Positions 6,685 to 14,915 of a DNA stretch of 21,573 bases are shown one piece after another. The stretch is taken from assembly GCA_938046755.1 (NCBI GenBank), contig CALIXC010000065.1:1-21573 (forward strand), read 5' to 3'. How positions within the stretch are numbered: position 1 is the first letter of the stretch; each line of letters starts with the position of its first letter. A program made the translations under genes and the position numbers. Origin of the DNA: an uncultured Lautropia sp. (lineage in GTDB: Bacteria > Pseudomonadota > Gammaproteobacteria > Burkholderiales > Burkholderiaceae_E). The notes below the pieces were generated by a model. It worked only from the letters and a program-made list of their open reading frames with translations. It did not search any database and was not told where the DNA came from.

Positions 6685-7392
6685 TCAGGCGCCCTTGCTC
6701 TGCTGCCGGCGGGCACTCAGGGTGCCGATCAGCAGCACCAGCAGGGCGCCGCCCACCTCGGCGATGTACTTGATCTGTGGCTGCCAGGCACTGACGTGGT
6801 CGGCCACGGCCGGGTCGGTGATCAGCATGCCCCCGGCAATCCACCCCAGCAGCATGCCGCCGATGGTGATGACGATGGGGAAGCGGTCCATCAGCCGGAT
6901 GACCATCTGGCTGCCCCAGATGATGATGGGCACGCTGACCAGCAGACCGAAGATCACCAGCGGAATCTCATGGTGACCGCCCACACTCTGTGCTGCACCG
7001 GCAATGGCGATCACGTTGTCGATGCTCATCACCAGGTCAGCAACGATGACGGTACGCACGGCCACCCACAGCTTGTCCGAACTGGCGATGTTGCCGTGTG
7101 CATCCTCTTCTTCGGGCAGCAGCAGCTTCACGCCGATCCACAGCAGCAGCAGCGCGCCCACCACCTTCAGGTAGGGGACCGACAGCAGTGACAGCGCAAA
7201 GACAATCAGCAGGATGCGCAGCGCAATGGCACCGATCGTCCCCCAGACGATGCCCTGACGCCGCTTGGAGGGGTCGAGCTTGCGCACGGCCAGGGCGATG
7301 ACCACCGCGTTGTCACCGCCCAGCAGGATGTCGATGAGCACGATCTGGCCAACGGCCAGCCAGAACGCGGGAGAGGTGAAATCCAGTTCCAT
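6685..7392 (-). CDS. TerC family integral membrane protein
   Basis: 235-aa inner-membrane protein with about seven hydrophobic helices and the two conserved acidic motifs of the family, LGGDNAVVIALA (D27) and MSIDNVIAIAGAA (D125). These lie in helices and are thought to bind a metal ion. The sequence resembles the YjbE/YkoY subgroup, some members of which export manganese or load it onto exoenzymes; others are annotated as tellurium resistance only by name. The ATG at 7392 has a GGAG about 10 bases upstream. I searched the 105-base leader for the manganese-sensing yybP-ykoY riboswitch core and did not find it. No ter-cluster partner genes are present. Confidence 0.85.
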   Translation of the reverse strand: MELDFTSPAFWLAVGQIVLIDILLGGDNAVVIALAVRKLDPSKRRQGIVWGTIGAIALRILLIVFALSLLSVPYLKVVGALLLLWIGVKLLLPEEEDAHGNIASSDKLWVAVRTVIVADLVMSIDNVIAIAGAAQSVGGHHEIPLVIFGLLVSVPIIIWGSQMVIRLMDRFPIVITIGGMLLGWIAGGMLITDPAVADHVSAWQPQIKYIAEVGGALLVLLIGTLSARRQQSKGA

Positions 7393-7497
7393 GTAAGAGA
7401 AGCTCCGAGGAAGGGGGCGTCCAGGTTTCAGGGACGGAGAGTTTAACGCTCGTACCCCCTGCCTGGCGGAGAATCTGGGGCCTGCGATGCGGGATGG

Positions 7498-8349
7498 TCA
7501 CGCCCGTCGGGCGCCCTGGCGGACCTGTACCCGGCGTTCCAGCCAGCTCTTGAGGATCAGCGTGAGCACGGCCATCAGCGCCAGGATGGCAGCAGCCGTG
7601 AAGGCCGCGGCTGTCTTGTAGTCGTTGTTGAGCTGTTCCACCAGCAGCGGCAGCGTCATCGTCTGGTTCAGGGTCGCCCCCGAGACCACCGACACCGCGC
7701 CAAACTCGCCGACCGCACGGGCATTCGTGATCATCACCCCGTACAGCAGGGCCCAGCGGATGCGGGGCAGGCTCACCTTCCGGAAGATCTGCCAGCCGCT
7801 GGCGCCCAGCAGCAGCGCCGCCTGTTCCTCCTCGTTGCCCTGCGTCTGCATCAGCGGAATGAGCAGCCGCGCCACGTAGGGCGAGGTGACGAAGATGGTG
7901 ACCATGATGATGCCCGGCCAGGCGAACATCAGCTGGATGTCGTGGTCGGAAAACCACTGGCCCACCACCGACTCGGCCCCATACAGTAGCAGATAGCACA
8001 GGCCCGCCACCACCGGCGAGGTGGCATAGGGAATGTCGATCAGCGCCAGCATCAGCCGCCGGCCCCGAAAGCGGTAGTGAGTGACGCACCAGGCAAAAGC
8101 CAGCCCGAAGGCCAGGTTCACCGGAATGGTGACCAGCGTGGTCAGTAGCGTCAGGCCGAAGGCATGGTGCAGATAGTCGGCCGACAGGTTCTCGATCAGC
8201 AGCGCCCAGCCACCGGCCGCCACCTGGGCAAAGATCATGGTCAGCGGCAGTATCAGCAGCAGGCCCGCGGCCAGCAGCGCGAGCACCAGCAGCAGTCGCT
8301 GCACCCCGTTGGCCGGGCGCCGGCGCGGGCCGTTCGTGCGTTCGTCCAT
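7498..8349 (-). CDS. cysW: Sulfate/thiosulfate ABC transporter permease CysW
   Basis: 283-aa inner-membrane permease, second of the two channel subunits of the sulfate importer. It has six predicted membrane helices. The ABC-docking EAA-type loop is EEEQAALLLGASGWQIFRKVSLPRIRWALLYG, followed by ARAVGEFGAVSVVSG, which is typical of CysW. Its ATG lies 3 bases after the cysT stop, with GGGAGG inside the end of cysT as ribosome site, so translation is coupled. The last helix is followed by a short Arg-rich tail. No convincing intrinsic terminator follows. The ATPase partner is cysA at 14916-16016. Confidence 0.93.
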   Translation of the reverse strand: MDERTNGPRRRPANGVQRLLLVLALLAAGLLLILPLTMIFAQVAAGGWALLIENLSADYLHHAFGLTLLTTLVTIPVNLAFGLAFAWCVTHYRFRGRRLMLALIDIPYATSPVVAGLCYLLLYGAESVVGQWFSDHDIQLMFAWPGIIMVTIFVTSPYVARLLIPLMQTQGNEEEQAALLLGASGWQIFRKVSLPRIRWALLYGVMITNARAVGEFGAVSVVSGATLNQTMTLPLLVEQLNNDYKTAAAFTAAAILALMAVLTLILKSWLERRVQVRQGARRA

Positions 8350-8352
8350 GCA

Positions 8353-9195
8353 TCAGCCTCCCCGCTGCCAGCGCAGCAGCCGGTTCTGCAGCAGCTGCAG
8401 ACCAAAGAGCAGCACCAGCGAGGTGATGAGCACCACCGAGGCGATGGCCGCCGCAGCCGCGTAGTCGAACTCCTGCAGCCGCACGAAGATCATCAGCGAG
8501 GTGATCTCGGTCTGGAACGGAATGTTGCCGGCGATCATCACCACGGCGCCGAACTCGCCCAGGCTGCGGATGAAGGCCTGGCTGGCCCCGGCCGTCAGCG
8601 CCGGCACGAGCGTGGGCAGGGTGATGCGCCAGAACACCTGACCCGGGCGGGCGCCCAGCGTGCCGGCTGCTTCCTCCACATCGTGGCCCAGATCCTCAAT
8701 GACCGGCTGCACCGTGCGCACGATGAACGGGATGCTGGTGAAGATCATGGCGATGACCAGCCCCGGGAAGGCATAGGCGATCTTGATGCCCCAGGGGGCG
8801 AAGAGCTGTCCGATCCAGCCACCGGGCGAGAGCAGGGTGGCCAGCGTGAGCCCGGCCACCGCTGTGGGCAGCGCGAAGGGCAGATCGATCAGCGCGTCGA
8901 GAAAGCGCCGTCCCGGGAACTCATAGCGCGACAGCACCCAGGCCAGCAGCAGGCCCACCAACGTCACCACCACCGTGGAGATGAAGGCCCCCAGCAGCGT
9001 GACCCGGTAGCTGGCCACCACCCGGGGATCGGAGATGGCGGCCCAGTACTGGGCCCAGCCCAGATCGGCCGCATGCCAGAGCAGCACCAGCAGTGGCACC
9101 AGAATGACCACGTGCAGGTACACCAGGCTCACGCTCAGGCTGGGCCAGAAGCCCGGCAGCAGCGGCCGGGCCAGGAAGAAGCGGGGCGCGGACAC
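8353..9195 (-). CDS. cysT: Sulfate/thiosulfate ABC transporter permease CysT (CysU)
   Basis: 280-aa inner-membrane permease with six predicted helices, first channel subunit of the sulfate importer. Landmarks are LLAWVLSRYEFPGRRFLDALIDLPFALPTAVAGLTLATL, the EAA loop VEEAAGTLGARPGQVFWRITLPTLVPAL, and RSLGEFGAVVMIAGNIPFQTEI, all typical of CysT/CysU. The start is a GTG directly abutting the TGA of sbp with no spacer and no clear Shine-Dalgarno site, so it relies on translational coupling to sbp. It is the middle gene of the sbp-cysT-cysW operon. Confidence 0.93.
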   Translation of the reverse strand: MSAPRFFLARPLLPGFWPSLSVSLVYLHVVILVPLLVLLWHAADLGWAQYWAAISDPRVVASYRVTLLGAFISTVVVTLVGLLLAWVLSRYEFPGRRFLDALIDLPFALPTAVAGLTLATLLSPGGWIGQLFAPWGIKIAYAFPGLVIAMIFTSIPFIVRTVQPVIEDLGHDVEEAAGTLGARPGQVFWRITLPTLVPALTAGASQAFIRSLGEFGAVVMIAGNIPFQTEITSLMIFVRLQEFDYAAAAAIASVVLITSLVLLFGLQLLQNRLLRWQRGG

Positions 9196-10239
9196 TCAGC
9201 GTCGTCCGGCGGCGAGCAGCTGGTCCAGCAGACCGCCGCTGGCGAAGTGCGTCTTCTGGATGCCCTCCCAGCCGCCGGGGAAGGTGGCGGGATCGACGAG
9301 CCGCACCTTGGCGAACTGGTCGGCCGTGGCGGCCACCACCTCGGGGTCATGCACGCGCAGGTTGTGGCGGGCCAGCAGCTGCTGGATCTCCTTCGAATAC
9401 TGGAACTCCAGGTAGGCGCGCGCCACCTCGCGGGTGCCCTTGGCATCGACTACCTTGTCGACAATGGCCACCGGGAAGGCTGCCATCACGCTGACCGGCG
9501 GCACCACCAGCTCGAAGCCCTGGTCCTTGAATTCCTTGCCTGTCAGGATGCTCTTGATCTCGGACTCGAAGGTCAGCAGCACGTCGCCCTGACCGTTCTG
9601 GGCGAAGGCCACCGTGGCGCCCCGGCCGCCGGTGGGGAAGTTCTCGACGTTGCCCAGGAAGCGGCCCATGAACGCCTTGGCGGCTGCCTCGTCATTCGGG
9701 AACTGCTCCTGCGCGTGGTTCCAGGCGCCCAGGTACGAATAGCGGGCGTTGCCCGACGTCTTGGGGTTCGGGAAGACCAGCTTCACGTCCGGCCGTGCCA
9801 GGTCGTCCCAGTTGCGGATGTTCTTGGGGTTGCCCTTGCGCACCATGAAGGCGATGGTGCTGTAGTAGGGCGAGCTGTTGTTCGGGAACTGCGAGGCCCA
9901 GTCCTTGGCCACCAGCCGGCGCTTGACCAGGATCTCGATGTCGGGCACCTGGTTGAAGGTGACGGTGTCGGCCTTCTTGCCCTGGATGATGTCCTGTGCC
10001 TGGCGCGACGTGCCGCCATAAGACTGGTCGATCTTGAGCTGGCCGCCGTGCTCCTTCTGCCACTTGGCCACGAACAGCGGGTTGATCTCGGAAAACAGCT
10101 CGCGCCCCACGTCATAGGTGGCATTGAGCAGCGTCTGGTCGGCGGCATCGGCTGCCTGGGCCGAGGGCATGGCGGCAAGCAGCAGGGCGGCGGGCGCAAG
10201 GCCCAGCACGGCGCGGCGGGAGCGGGAAACGAAGGTCAT
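9196..10239 (-). CDS. sbp: Sulfate ABC transporter substrate-binding protein
   Basis: 347-aa periplasmic binding protein that delivers sulfate (or thiosulfate) to CysTWA. The ATG at 10239 is chosen because a signal peptide follows at once: SRSRRAVLG, a hydrophobic core and the cleavage motif AQA (27-29). Pre-mature residues contain a twin arginine (R8-R9). The mature protein starts ADAADQTLLNATYDVGRELF and includes YGGTSRQAQDIIQGKKADTVTFNQ, FPNPKTSGNARYSYLGAW and GGRGATVAFAQNGQGDVLLTFESE, all typical of Sbp/CysP. Sbp and CysP cannot be separated from sequence alone. It is the first gene of the operon. A GC-rich hairpin occupies the space just upstream and no clear ribosome site is visible. 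Dyads at 10327-10357 are candidate CysB sites. Confidence 0.92.
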   Translation of the reverse strand: MTFVSRSRRAVLGLAPAALLLAAMPSAQAADAADQTLLNATYDVGRELFSEINPLFVAKWQKEHGGQLKIDQSYGGTSRQAQDIIQGKKADTVTFNQVPDIEILVKRRLVAKDWASQFPNNSSPYYSTIAFMVRKGNPKNIRNWDDLARPDVKLVFPNPKTSGNARYSYLGAWNHAQEQFPNDEAAAKAFMGRFLGNVENFPTGGRGATVAFAQNGQGDVLLTFESEIKSILTGKEFKDQGFELVVPPVSVMAAFPVAIVDKVVDAKGTREVARAYLEFQYSKEIQQLLARHNLRVHDPEVVAATADQFAKVRLVDPATFPGGWEGIQKTHFASGGLLDQLLAAGRR

Positions 10240-10326
10240 GACGGCAAGGCCCGGGGGCCGGGACAAGGTTGTACGATGCCGCGCATCATGCCATGGCAGG
10301 GCATGGATGAGCGGGCGTGCGGCCGT

Positions 10327-10357
10327 CTTATGCGGATTCCGCATGAGCATATGCGGA
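10327..10357. promoter_or_regulatory. Candidate CysB operator upstream of sbp-cysT-cysW
   Basis: ATGCGGA-T-TCCGCAT (10330-10344) is a perfect dyad inside a wider 21-bp imperfect one (10327-10347). It has LysR-type T-N11-A geometry (T10331, A10343). A further ATGCGGA half-site starts at 10351, exactly 21 bases (two helical turns) from the first. It lies 91 bases upstream of the sbp start. Nearly the same 15-mer occurs upstream of cysB (17158-17172). Confidence 0.5.
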
Positions 10358-10359
10358 TC

Positions 10360-11675
10360 TCATCTGCCGTGCCGCTGGTCTGCCAGGGTCTGTGCCAGCG
10401 TCTTCGGGCTGGCCGATGACCAGGCCAGCAGGCATTCCAGCAGGCTCAGCGCCGCCAGCAGCCCCATCGTCTGCGTCCATGAGCCCAGCAGGTCGTAGAG
10501 CACGCCCACGCCCAGCGGCCCGATGGCGGCAATGCCGTAGCCGACAGCCTGGGCCATGCCCGACAGGGCGGCCGCCTCGGCCGGGGAATCGGTGCGTTCG
10601 GCAAACAGCATCAGGCACAGTGAGAACACGCCGACGGTGCCGATGCCGGCCAGTGAGACCCAGAGCCACTGCGTGGCCGTACTGCCCAGCCACAGCCCCA
10701 GACTGCCTGCCAGCACCGTCAGGCTGATGCCCACGCTCAGCCACTGGCGGCCGCGGCCACGGACCGGTGCCCACGACACGGCCACTACCCCCAGCAGCGA
10801 GACGGCCTGGAAGAGCGCGCCCAGGTTGCCGGCCTGCTCGGCCGACAGGCCCTTTTCCTGCAGTACCGAGGGCGTGAAGCCGACCACCGCATAGAACACC
10901 AGCGACTGCAGCCCCATGTACAGGCTCAGCGCCCAGGCCGCCGGAATGCGCCAGACGTTCAGCGGGGTACGGGTGGTCGGAGCGCTGCCGGTGGGGGCGG
11001 CCGCCCCGTGGTCAGCATCCAGATGCCCAGCGGCCAGGTCCAGCCCTGCCAGCGGGCCAGCGGAACCGCGATGCTGGCGGCCAGCGTGGACGACACCAGC
11101 ATGCCGGCCGTCATCATCGCCACCACCAGATTGACGTGCTCGGGCAGCCTGCGCTTGGCCAGGGCCGGCAGCAGCACGTTGCCCATGGCAATGGCCGCAG
11201 ACAGCAGTGCCGTGCCCAGCACCAGCGTCAGCGGCGACGGCAGGGCCGAGCGCAGTGCGATGCCGGCCATCAGCACGACAAGTGAAGCGACCAGCACGTT
11301 CTCCATGCCGTGGCGTCGGCCCAGCCGTGCCGCCCAGGGTGAGAACAGCGCGAAGGCCAGCACCGGCAGCGCCGTCACGAAGCCCATGAAACTGCCCGAG
11401 ACCCCCAGATCGTCGCGGATCATGCCCACCAGCGGGCCGATGGTCACGATGGGTGATCGCAGGTTGAAGGCCAGCGCCGCCACCGCAAACAGCAGCAGCC
11501 AGCCTTCCTTCGGCCAGCCACGGCGTACCGTGGGCGTCTGCGTGGCTGGCGCGGTGGCTGCATCTGCCGCTCGCAAGGCGGCAGTCCTCGATGATTCAGC
11601 CTGCCCGGCGTGCAGCGGGTCTGTGGTCTGGTTGGTCTCATCCCCCGCCGATGTCGTCTCCTCATTCTCCTTCAT
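10360..11675 (-). pseudogene. CynX/NimT-type MFS transporter, frame disrupted
   Basis: Two minus-strand frames together make one major facilitator: an N-terminal half from ATG 11675 to a stop at 10959, and a C-terminal half ending at 10360 in the -1 frame. The ATG has a very good AGGAGG site 9 bases upstream and lies 5 bases after the antiporter gene's stop. The N-half, after a 60-residue Thr/Ala-rich tail, has FNLRSPIVTIGPLVGMIRDDLGVS and five to six helices; the C-half begins RTPLNVWRIPAAWALSLYMGLQSLVFY and carries the last helices. CynX-type proteins move small anions or drugs, but the substrate here is unknown. The break falls in or after helix 6, at a GC palindrome (10994-11007). It could be a true pseudogene or a sequencing or assembly error. 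Confidence 0.72.
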
Positions 11676-11680
11676 GCTGC

Positions 11681-13609
11681 TCAGCCTCCTTCGACGGGCT
11701 CCTGCATGTTCATGTCTCCATGTTCGGTGGTGGTCTCGGCCATGTCCTTGGGCCACGAGATGGCCTGATCATGCAGCAGCTGGCGGATCAGCCGTTCGGT
11801 CTCGGCCATCTCTGACCGCACGATCTCGATCAGCGCCTTGTTCTCGAACATGCCGATGCTGGGGTCATAGGCCTTGGCGGCCATGGCCATGCCGTGGCGG
11901 TTGCGATGGAAGTAGAGGTTGCCCACTTCCTCGGCCTTCAGCTTGGGCATGCCCAGGCATTCCAGGGCCCGCTTGCCGCATCGCACCGCCGAGTCGAAGT
12001 TCTCGCGCACGATCTCGTCGGCGCCGGCGTGGTACAGCTCGTAGGTCTGCTGCGCGTCGTAGGAACGGGCCACGATCTTGATGCCCGGATTGGTCTTGCG
12101 GGCGAATTCGGTGATCTTCATGGCCTGCTCGTGATTGTCGATGGCTACCACCAGCAGCCGCGCCTCGGCCAGCCCGGCAATCAGCAGCAGCTCCTGGCGG
12201 GAGGCGTCACCGAAGTAGGTCTCGACGCCGAAGCGCTTGTAGCCCGCCACCGTGGCAGCGTTGTGATCGATCACGGTGGTCTTGTAGCCGCAGGCTGTGA
12301 CCATGGCGTTGATGACGCGCCCGAAGCGGCCGTGGCCGGCGATGATCACCGGGTGCTTCTGCTCGATCACGTCGGGCCGCACGGCATCACCCGCCTTGGC
12401 CCGGGCATAGGCGCGCGGCACCATCACCTTGTCGTAGACGATGAACAGCAGCGGCGTGAACAGCATCGACAGTGCCACCGTCAGCAGCAGCTGCTTGGCG
12501 ATGTGCGAGGGCATCACGCCGTTGCTCTCGACGAGTGACAGCAGCACGAAGCCGAACTCGCCGGCTTGCGCCAGCGCCAGTGCAAAGAGCTTCTGGTCCA
12601 GCCGCTTCAGGCGGAACACCTTGCCCAGCAGCAGCAGGATCAGGCCCTTGGCGACGATCACGCACAGCGTGATGCCCAGGATCTTCCAGCCCTGGTGGGC
12701 CAGCAACTCGAAGTCGACGCCGGCGCCCACCGTGATGAAGAACAGCCCCAGCAGCAACCCCTTGAACGGCTCGATGTTGCTTTCCAGCTCGTGCCGGTAT
12801 TCGCTGTTGGCCAGCACCACGCCGGCCAGGAAGGTGCCCAGCGCGGGCGAGAGCCCGATCAGTGACATCAGTACCGCAATGCCGATGACCAGCGCCAGCG
12901 ACACCACCGTGAAGATCTCGCGTAGTCGCGCGGCGGCGATGTAGCGAAAGATCGGACCGGCCAGGAAATGGCCGCCCACCACGATCAGCGAGATCACCCC
13001 GAAGGTGATGCCCGCCTTCTCGTAGGCGGGCAGGCCGGCCAGCAGGTTGACCGCATCGGCATGGTGCGCGGCCTCGGTGGCTTGGCCGGCCAGCTCGGGC
13101 AGCGCCAGCAGCGGCAGCAGTGCCAGCATCGGGATCACCGCGATGTCCTGAAAGAGCAGTACCGAGAAGCTGGCCTGGCCCCCCTGGCTGGCCAGCAGGT
13201 TCTTCTCGCCCAGGGTCTGCAGCACGATGGCCGTGGATGACATCGACAGCACGCAGCCGGCGGCCACGCCCACCGTCCACGACAGCCCCATCAGCATGGC
13301 GATGCCCGTGATGGCGGCGATGGTGAGCACCACTTGCAGCCCCCCCAGCCCCAGCAGCTGCCATCGCAGCTGCCACAGCTTGTGCGGCTCCAGTTCCAGA
13401 CCCACCAGGAACAGCATCATCACCACGCCGAACTCGGCCACGTGCTGGATGCTCTCGGTCTCCTGGCCCACCAGGCCGAAGACCGGACCGATCAGGACGC
13501 CGGCAATCAGGTAGCCCAGGACGGAGCCCAGCCCCAGTCGCTTGGAAAGCGGCACGGCGATGGCCGCCGAAGCCAGGTAGATGAATGCGCTGAGCAGCAG
13601 GGATGTCAT
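11681..13609 (-). CDS. KefB/KefC-type CPA2 monovalent cation:proton antiporter
   Basis: 642-aa inner-membrane protein. Residues 1 to about 385 form a Na+/H+ exchanger-type domain of 12-13 helices with LGLGSVLGYLIAGVLIGP, FLVGLELEP, SMSSTAIVLQTL and FQDIAVIPMLALLPLLA. A cytosolic RCK/TrkA-N domain starts at about 419 with the nucleotide-binding GHGRFGR (425-431) and acidic D448. Homologues KefB/KefC expel K+ in exchange for H+ and are gated by glutathione adducts to protect against electrophiles. Whether this one is glutathione-gated cannot be judged. The ATG at 13609 is preferred over 13642 because an AAGGAT site precedes it and the first helix follows. It is probably co-transcribed with the MFS gene. 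A TAGAAT -10 lies at 13666-13661. Confidence 0.87.
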   Translation of the reverse strand: MTSLLLSAFIYLASAAIAVPLSKRLGLGSVLGYLIAGVLIGPVFGLVGQETESIQHVAEFGVVMMLFLVGLELEPHKLWQLRWQLLGLGGLQVVLTIAAITGIAMLMGLSWTVGVAAGCVLSMSSTAIVLQTLGEKNLLASQGGQASFSVLLFQDIAVIPMLALLPLLALPELAGQATEAAHHADAVNLLAGLPAYEKAGITFGVISLIVVGGHFLAGPIFRYIAAARLREIFTVVSLALVIGIAVLMSLIGLSPALGTFLAGVVLANSEYRHELESNIEPFKGLLLGLFFITVGAGVDFELLAHQGWKILGITLCVIVAKGLILLLLGKVFRLKRLDQKLFALALAQAGEFGFVLLSLVESNGVMPSHIAKQLLLTVALSMLFTPLLFIVYDKVMVPRAYARAKAGDAVRPDVIEQKHPVIIAGHGRFGRVINAMVTACGYKTTVIDHNAATVAGYKRFGVETYFGDASRQELLLIAGLAEARLLVVAIDNHEQAMKITEFARKTNPGIKIVARSYDAQQTYELYHAGADEIVRENFDSAVRCGKRALECLGMPKLKAEEVGNLYFHRNRHGMAMAAKAYDPSIGMFENKALIEIVRSEMAETERLIRQLLHDQAISWPKDMAETTTEHGDMNMQEPVEGG

Positions 13610-13938
13610 GCGGGATCCTTGGGGAATCGGGCCCGGGGGCAAGGGGGCCCGTGCGCTTTGATTCTAGCGATTGATGACGGCGTGAGGCTGCACGGTTGCG
13701 ATGACCGGACAGTCTGCAGACGACATCCGGGCGGATCGTTGCCTCTGGACTGCAGGAGGGACGTTGATGATAAGGGCCTGGAAGATTGTCAGCGACGGAT
13801 CGTCAGGCGGGGGCAAGGGCAGTTCGTCATGCGCGAAGTACATCTCATGATGCAGCCCATCGGTCACACACCCTGGAGGTGAGGCGGTATATTCCCCACT
13901 TGCCTTGCAGACAACATCCTTCCAGGGGGAGAACGGCG
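13610..13938. promoter_or_regulatory. Divergent control region of the antiporter gene and cysE-cysA
   Basis: A 329-base stretch without a gene. Toward the antiporter, the minus strand has a -10-like TAGAAT (13666-13661) without a good -35, and a GC-rich GGGCCC...GGGCCC dyad (13629-13650) in the leader. Toward cysE, the plus strand has TATATT (13888-13893) as a -10 candidate with a poor -35, as expected of an activator-dependent promoter. A dyad-like ATGCGCGAAGTACAT at 13829-13843 is centred about 64 bases upstream of the implied start. I see no RNA gene or small ORF with support. Confidence 0.35.
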
Positions 13939-14913
13939 ATGGTTTCCCGAACGATATGCCAGCCCACCCGATTCGGCGTGGACGAGGTGGTGGCGCTGCT
14001 GCGCAAGCGGCGTGAAAGCTCGTTGCGCGCACGGCAGAACGGCAACGACCGCCCTCCGCTGCTGCCCTCGCGGCCGGTGCTCACCGAGGTGGTCAACGGT
14101 CTGGCGGCGGCGCTCTTTCCGCACCGGCTGGGTCGGCCGGACCTGTGCTCCGAGAATATCGACCACTACGTGGGCTACACGCTGGACCTGGCGCTCTCCG
14201 CGCTGCACCAGCAGGTGCGGCGCGAGCTGCTCTTCCGTGCTGGCAATGAAACGCTTTCGCCGCAGGATGACGAACGGGCCATGGATGTGGTCCGCCATTT
14301 CAGCCAGGCACTGCCCGAGGTGCGCGAGCTGATCGACAGCGACGTGACGGCCGCCTACCAGGGTGACCCGGCCGCCGGTAGCAAGGACGAGGTGCTCATC
14401 TGCTATCCGGGCATCTGGGCGATGATCCACCACCGGCTGGCGCACCTGCTCTACCGGCAGGGCATCACGCTCACCGCGCGGGTGATGTCCGAGCTGGCCC
14501 ATTCCTCCACCGGTATCGACATCCACCCGGGCGCGCAGATCGGTGACCATTTCTTCATCGACCACGGCACCGGTGTCGTCATCGGCGAGACGGCCATTAT
14601 CGGTCGCCATGTGCGCCTCTACCAGGCCGTCACGCTGGGTGCCAAGCGCTTCACCCAGAGCGAGGACGGCTCGCTGGTCAAGGGTGAGCCGCGCCATCCC
14701 ATCGTCGAGGACGAGGTGGTCATCTATGCCGGCGCCACGGTGCTGGGGCGGGTCACCATCGGCCGCGGCTCGGTCATCGGCGGCAATGTCTGGCTCACGC
14801 GCAGCGTGCCGCCTGGCAGCATGGTCTCGCAGGCGGGCGCCGTCACCGCGCCGGAAGTGGCCGAGGGGCGCATCCCGAACGACGCGGAACTCTGGCGCGC
14901 CTTCGGGATCTGA
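13939..14913 (+). CDS. cysE: Serine O-acetyltransferase, long (EpsC-like) form
   Basis: 324-aa cytosolic enzyme that acetylates L-serine with acetyl-CoA to O-acetylserine, the carbon skeleton for cysteine and precursor of the CysB inducer N-acetylserine. An alpha-helical N-terminal domain (to about 180) precedes a left-handed beta-helix of hexapeptide repeats (HPGAQIGDHFFIDHGTGVVIGETAIIGRHV and onward). D194 and H209 match the spacing of the catalytic D143/H158 pair in E. coli CysE. The ATG at 13939 is chosen because GGGGGAGA (13925-13932) lies upstream and the Pro/Arg-rich extension in the longer frame is unconserved. The protein is longer than E. coli CysE (273 aa). It is followed by cysA after 2 bases. 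Confidence 0.9.
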   Translation: MVSRTICQPTRFGVDEVVALLRKRRESSLRARQNGNDRPPLLPSRPVLTEVVNGLAAALFPHRLGRPDLCSENIDHYVGYTLDLALSALHQQVRRELLFRAGNETLSPQDDERAMDVVRHFSQALPEVRELIDSDVTAAYQGDPAAGSKDEVLICYPGIWAMIHHRLAHLLYRQGITLTARVMSELAHSSTGIDIHPGAQIGDHFFIDHGTGVVIGETAIIGRHVRLYQAVTLGAKRFTQSEDGSLVKGEPRHPIVEDEVVIYAGATVLGRVTIGRGSVIGGNVWLTRSVPPGSMVSQAGAVTAPEVAEGRIPNDAELWRAFGI

Positions 14914-14915
14914 TC

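Noticed and set aside
7393..7497. Manganese-sensing yybP-ykoY riboswitch before the terC-type gene
   Set aside because: The region is short and the conserved core elements were not found on the minus strand.
10240..10350. Longer sbp start (ATG 10350)
   Set aside because: It would place 37 unconserved residues before an intact signal peptide and lies within the candidate operator.
8164..10419. Very long plus-strand reading frame opposite the sulfate permease genes
   Set aside because: It is an antisense shadow of sbp-cysT-cysW: composition is extremely rich in His, Gln, Gly and Arg, with no domain and no ribosome site, while the opposite strand encodes clear families.
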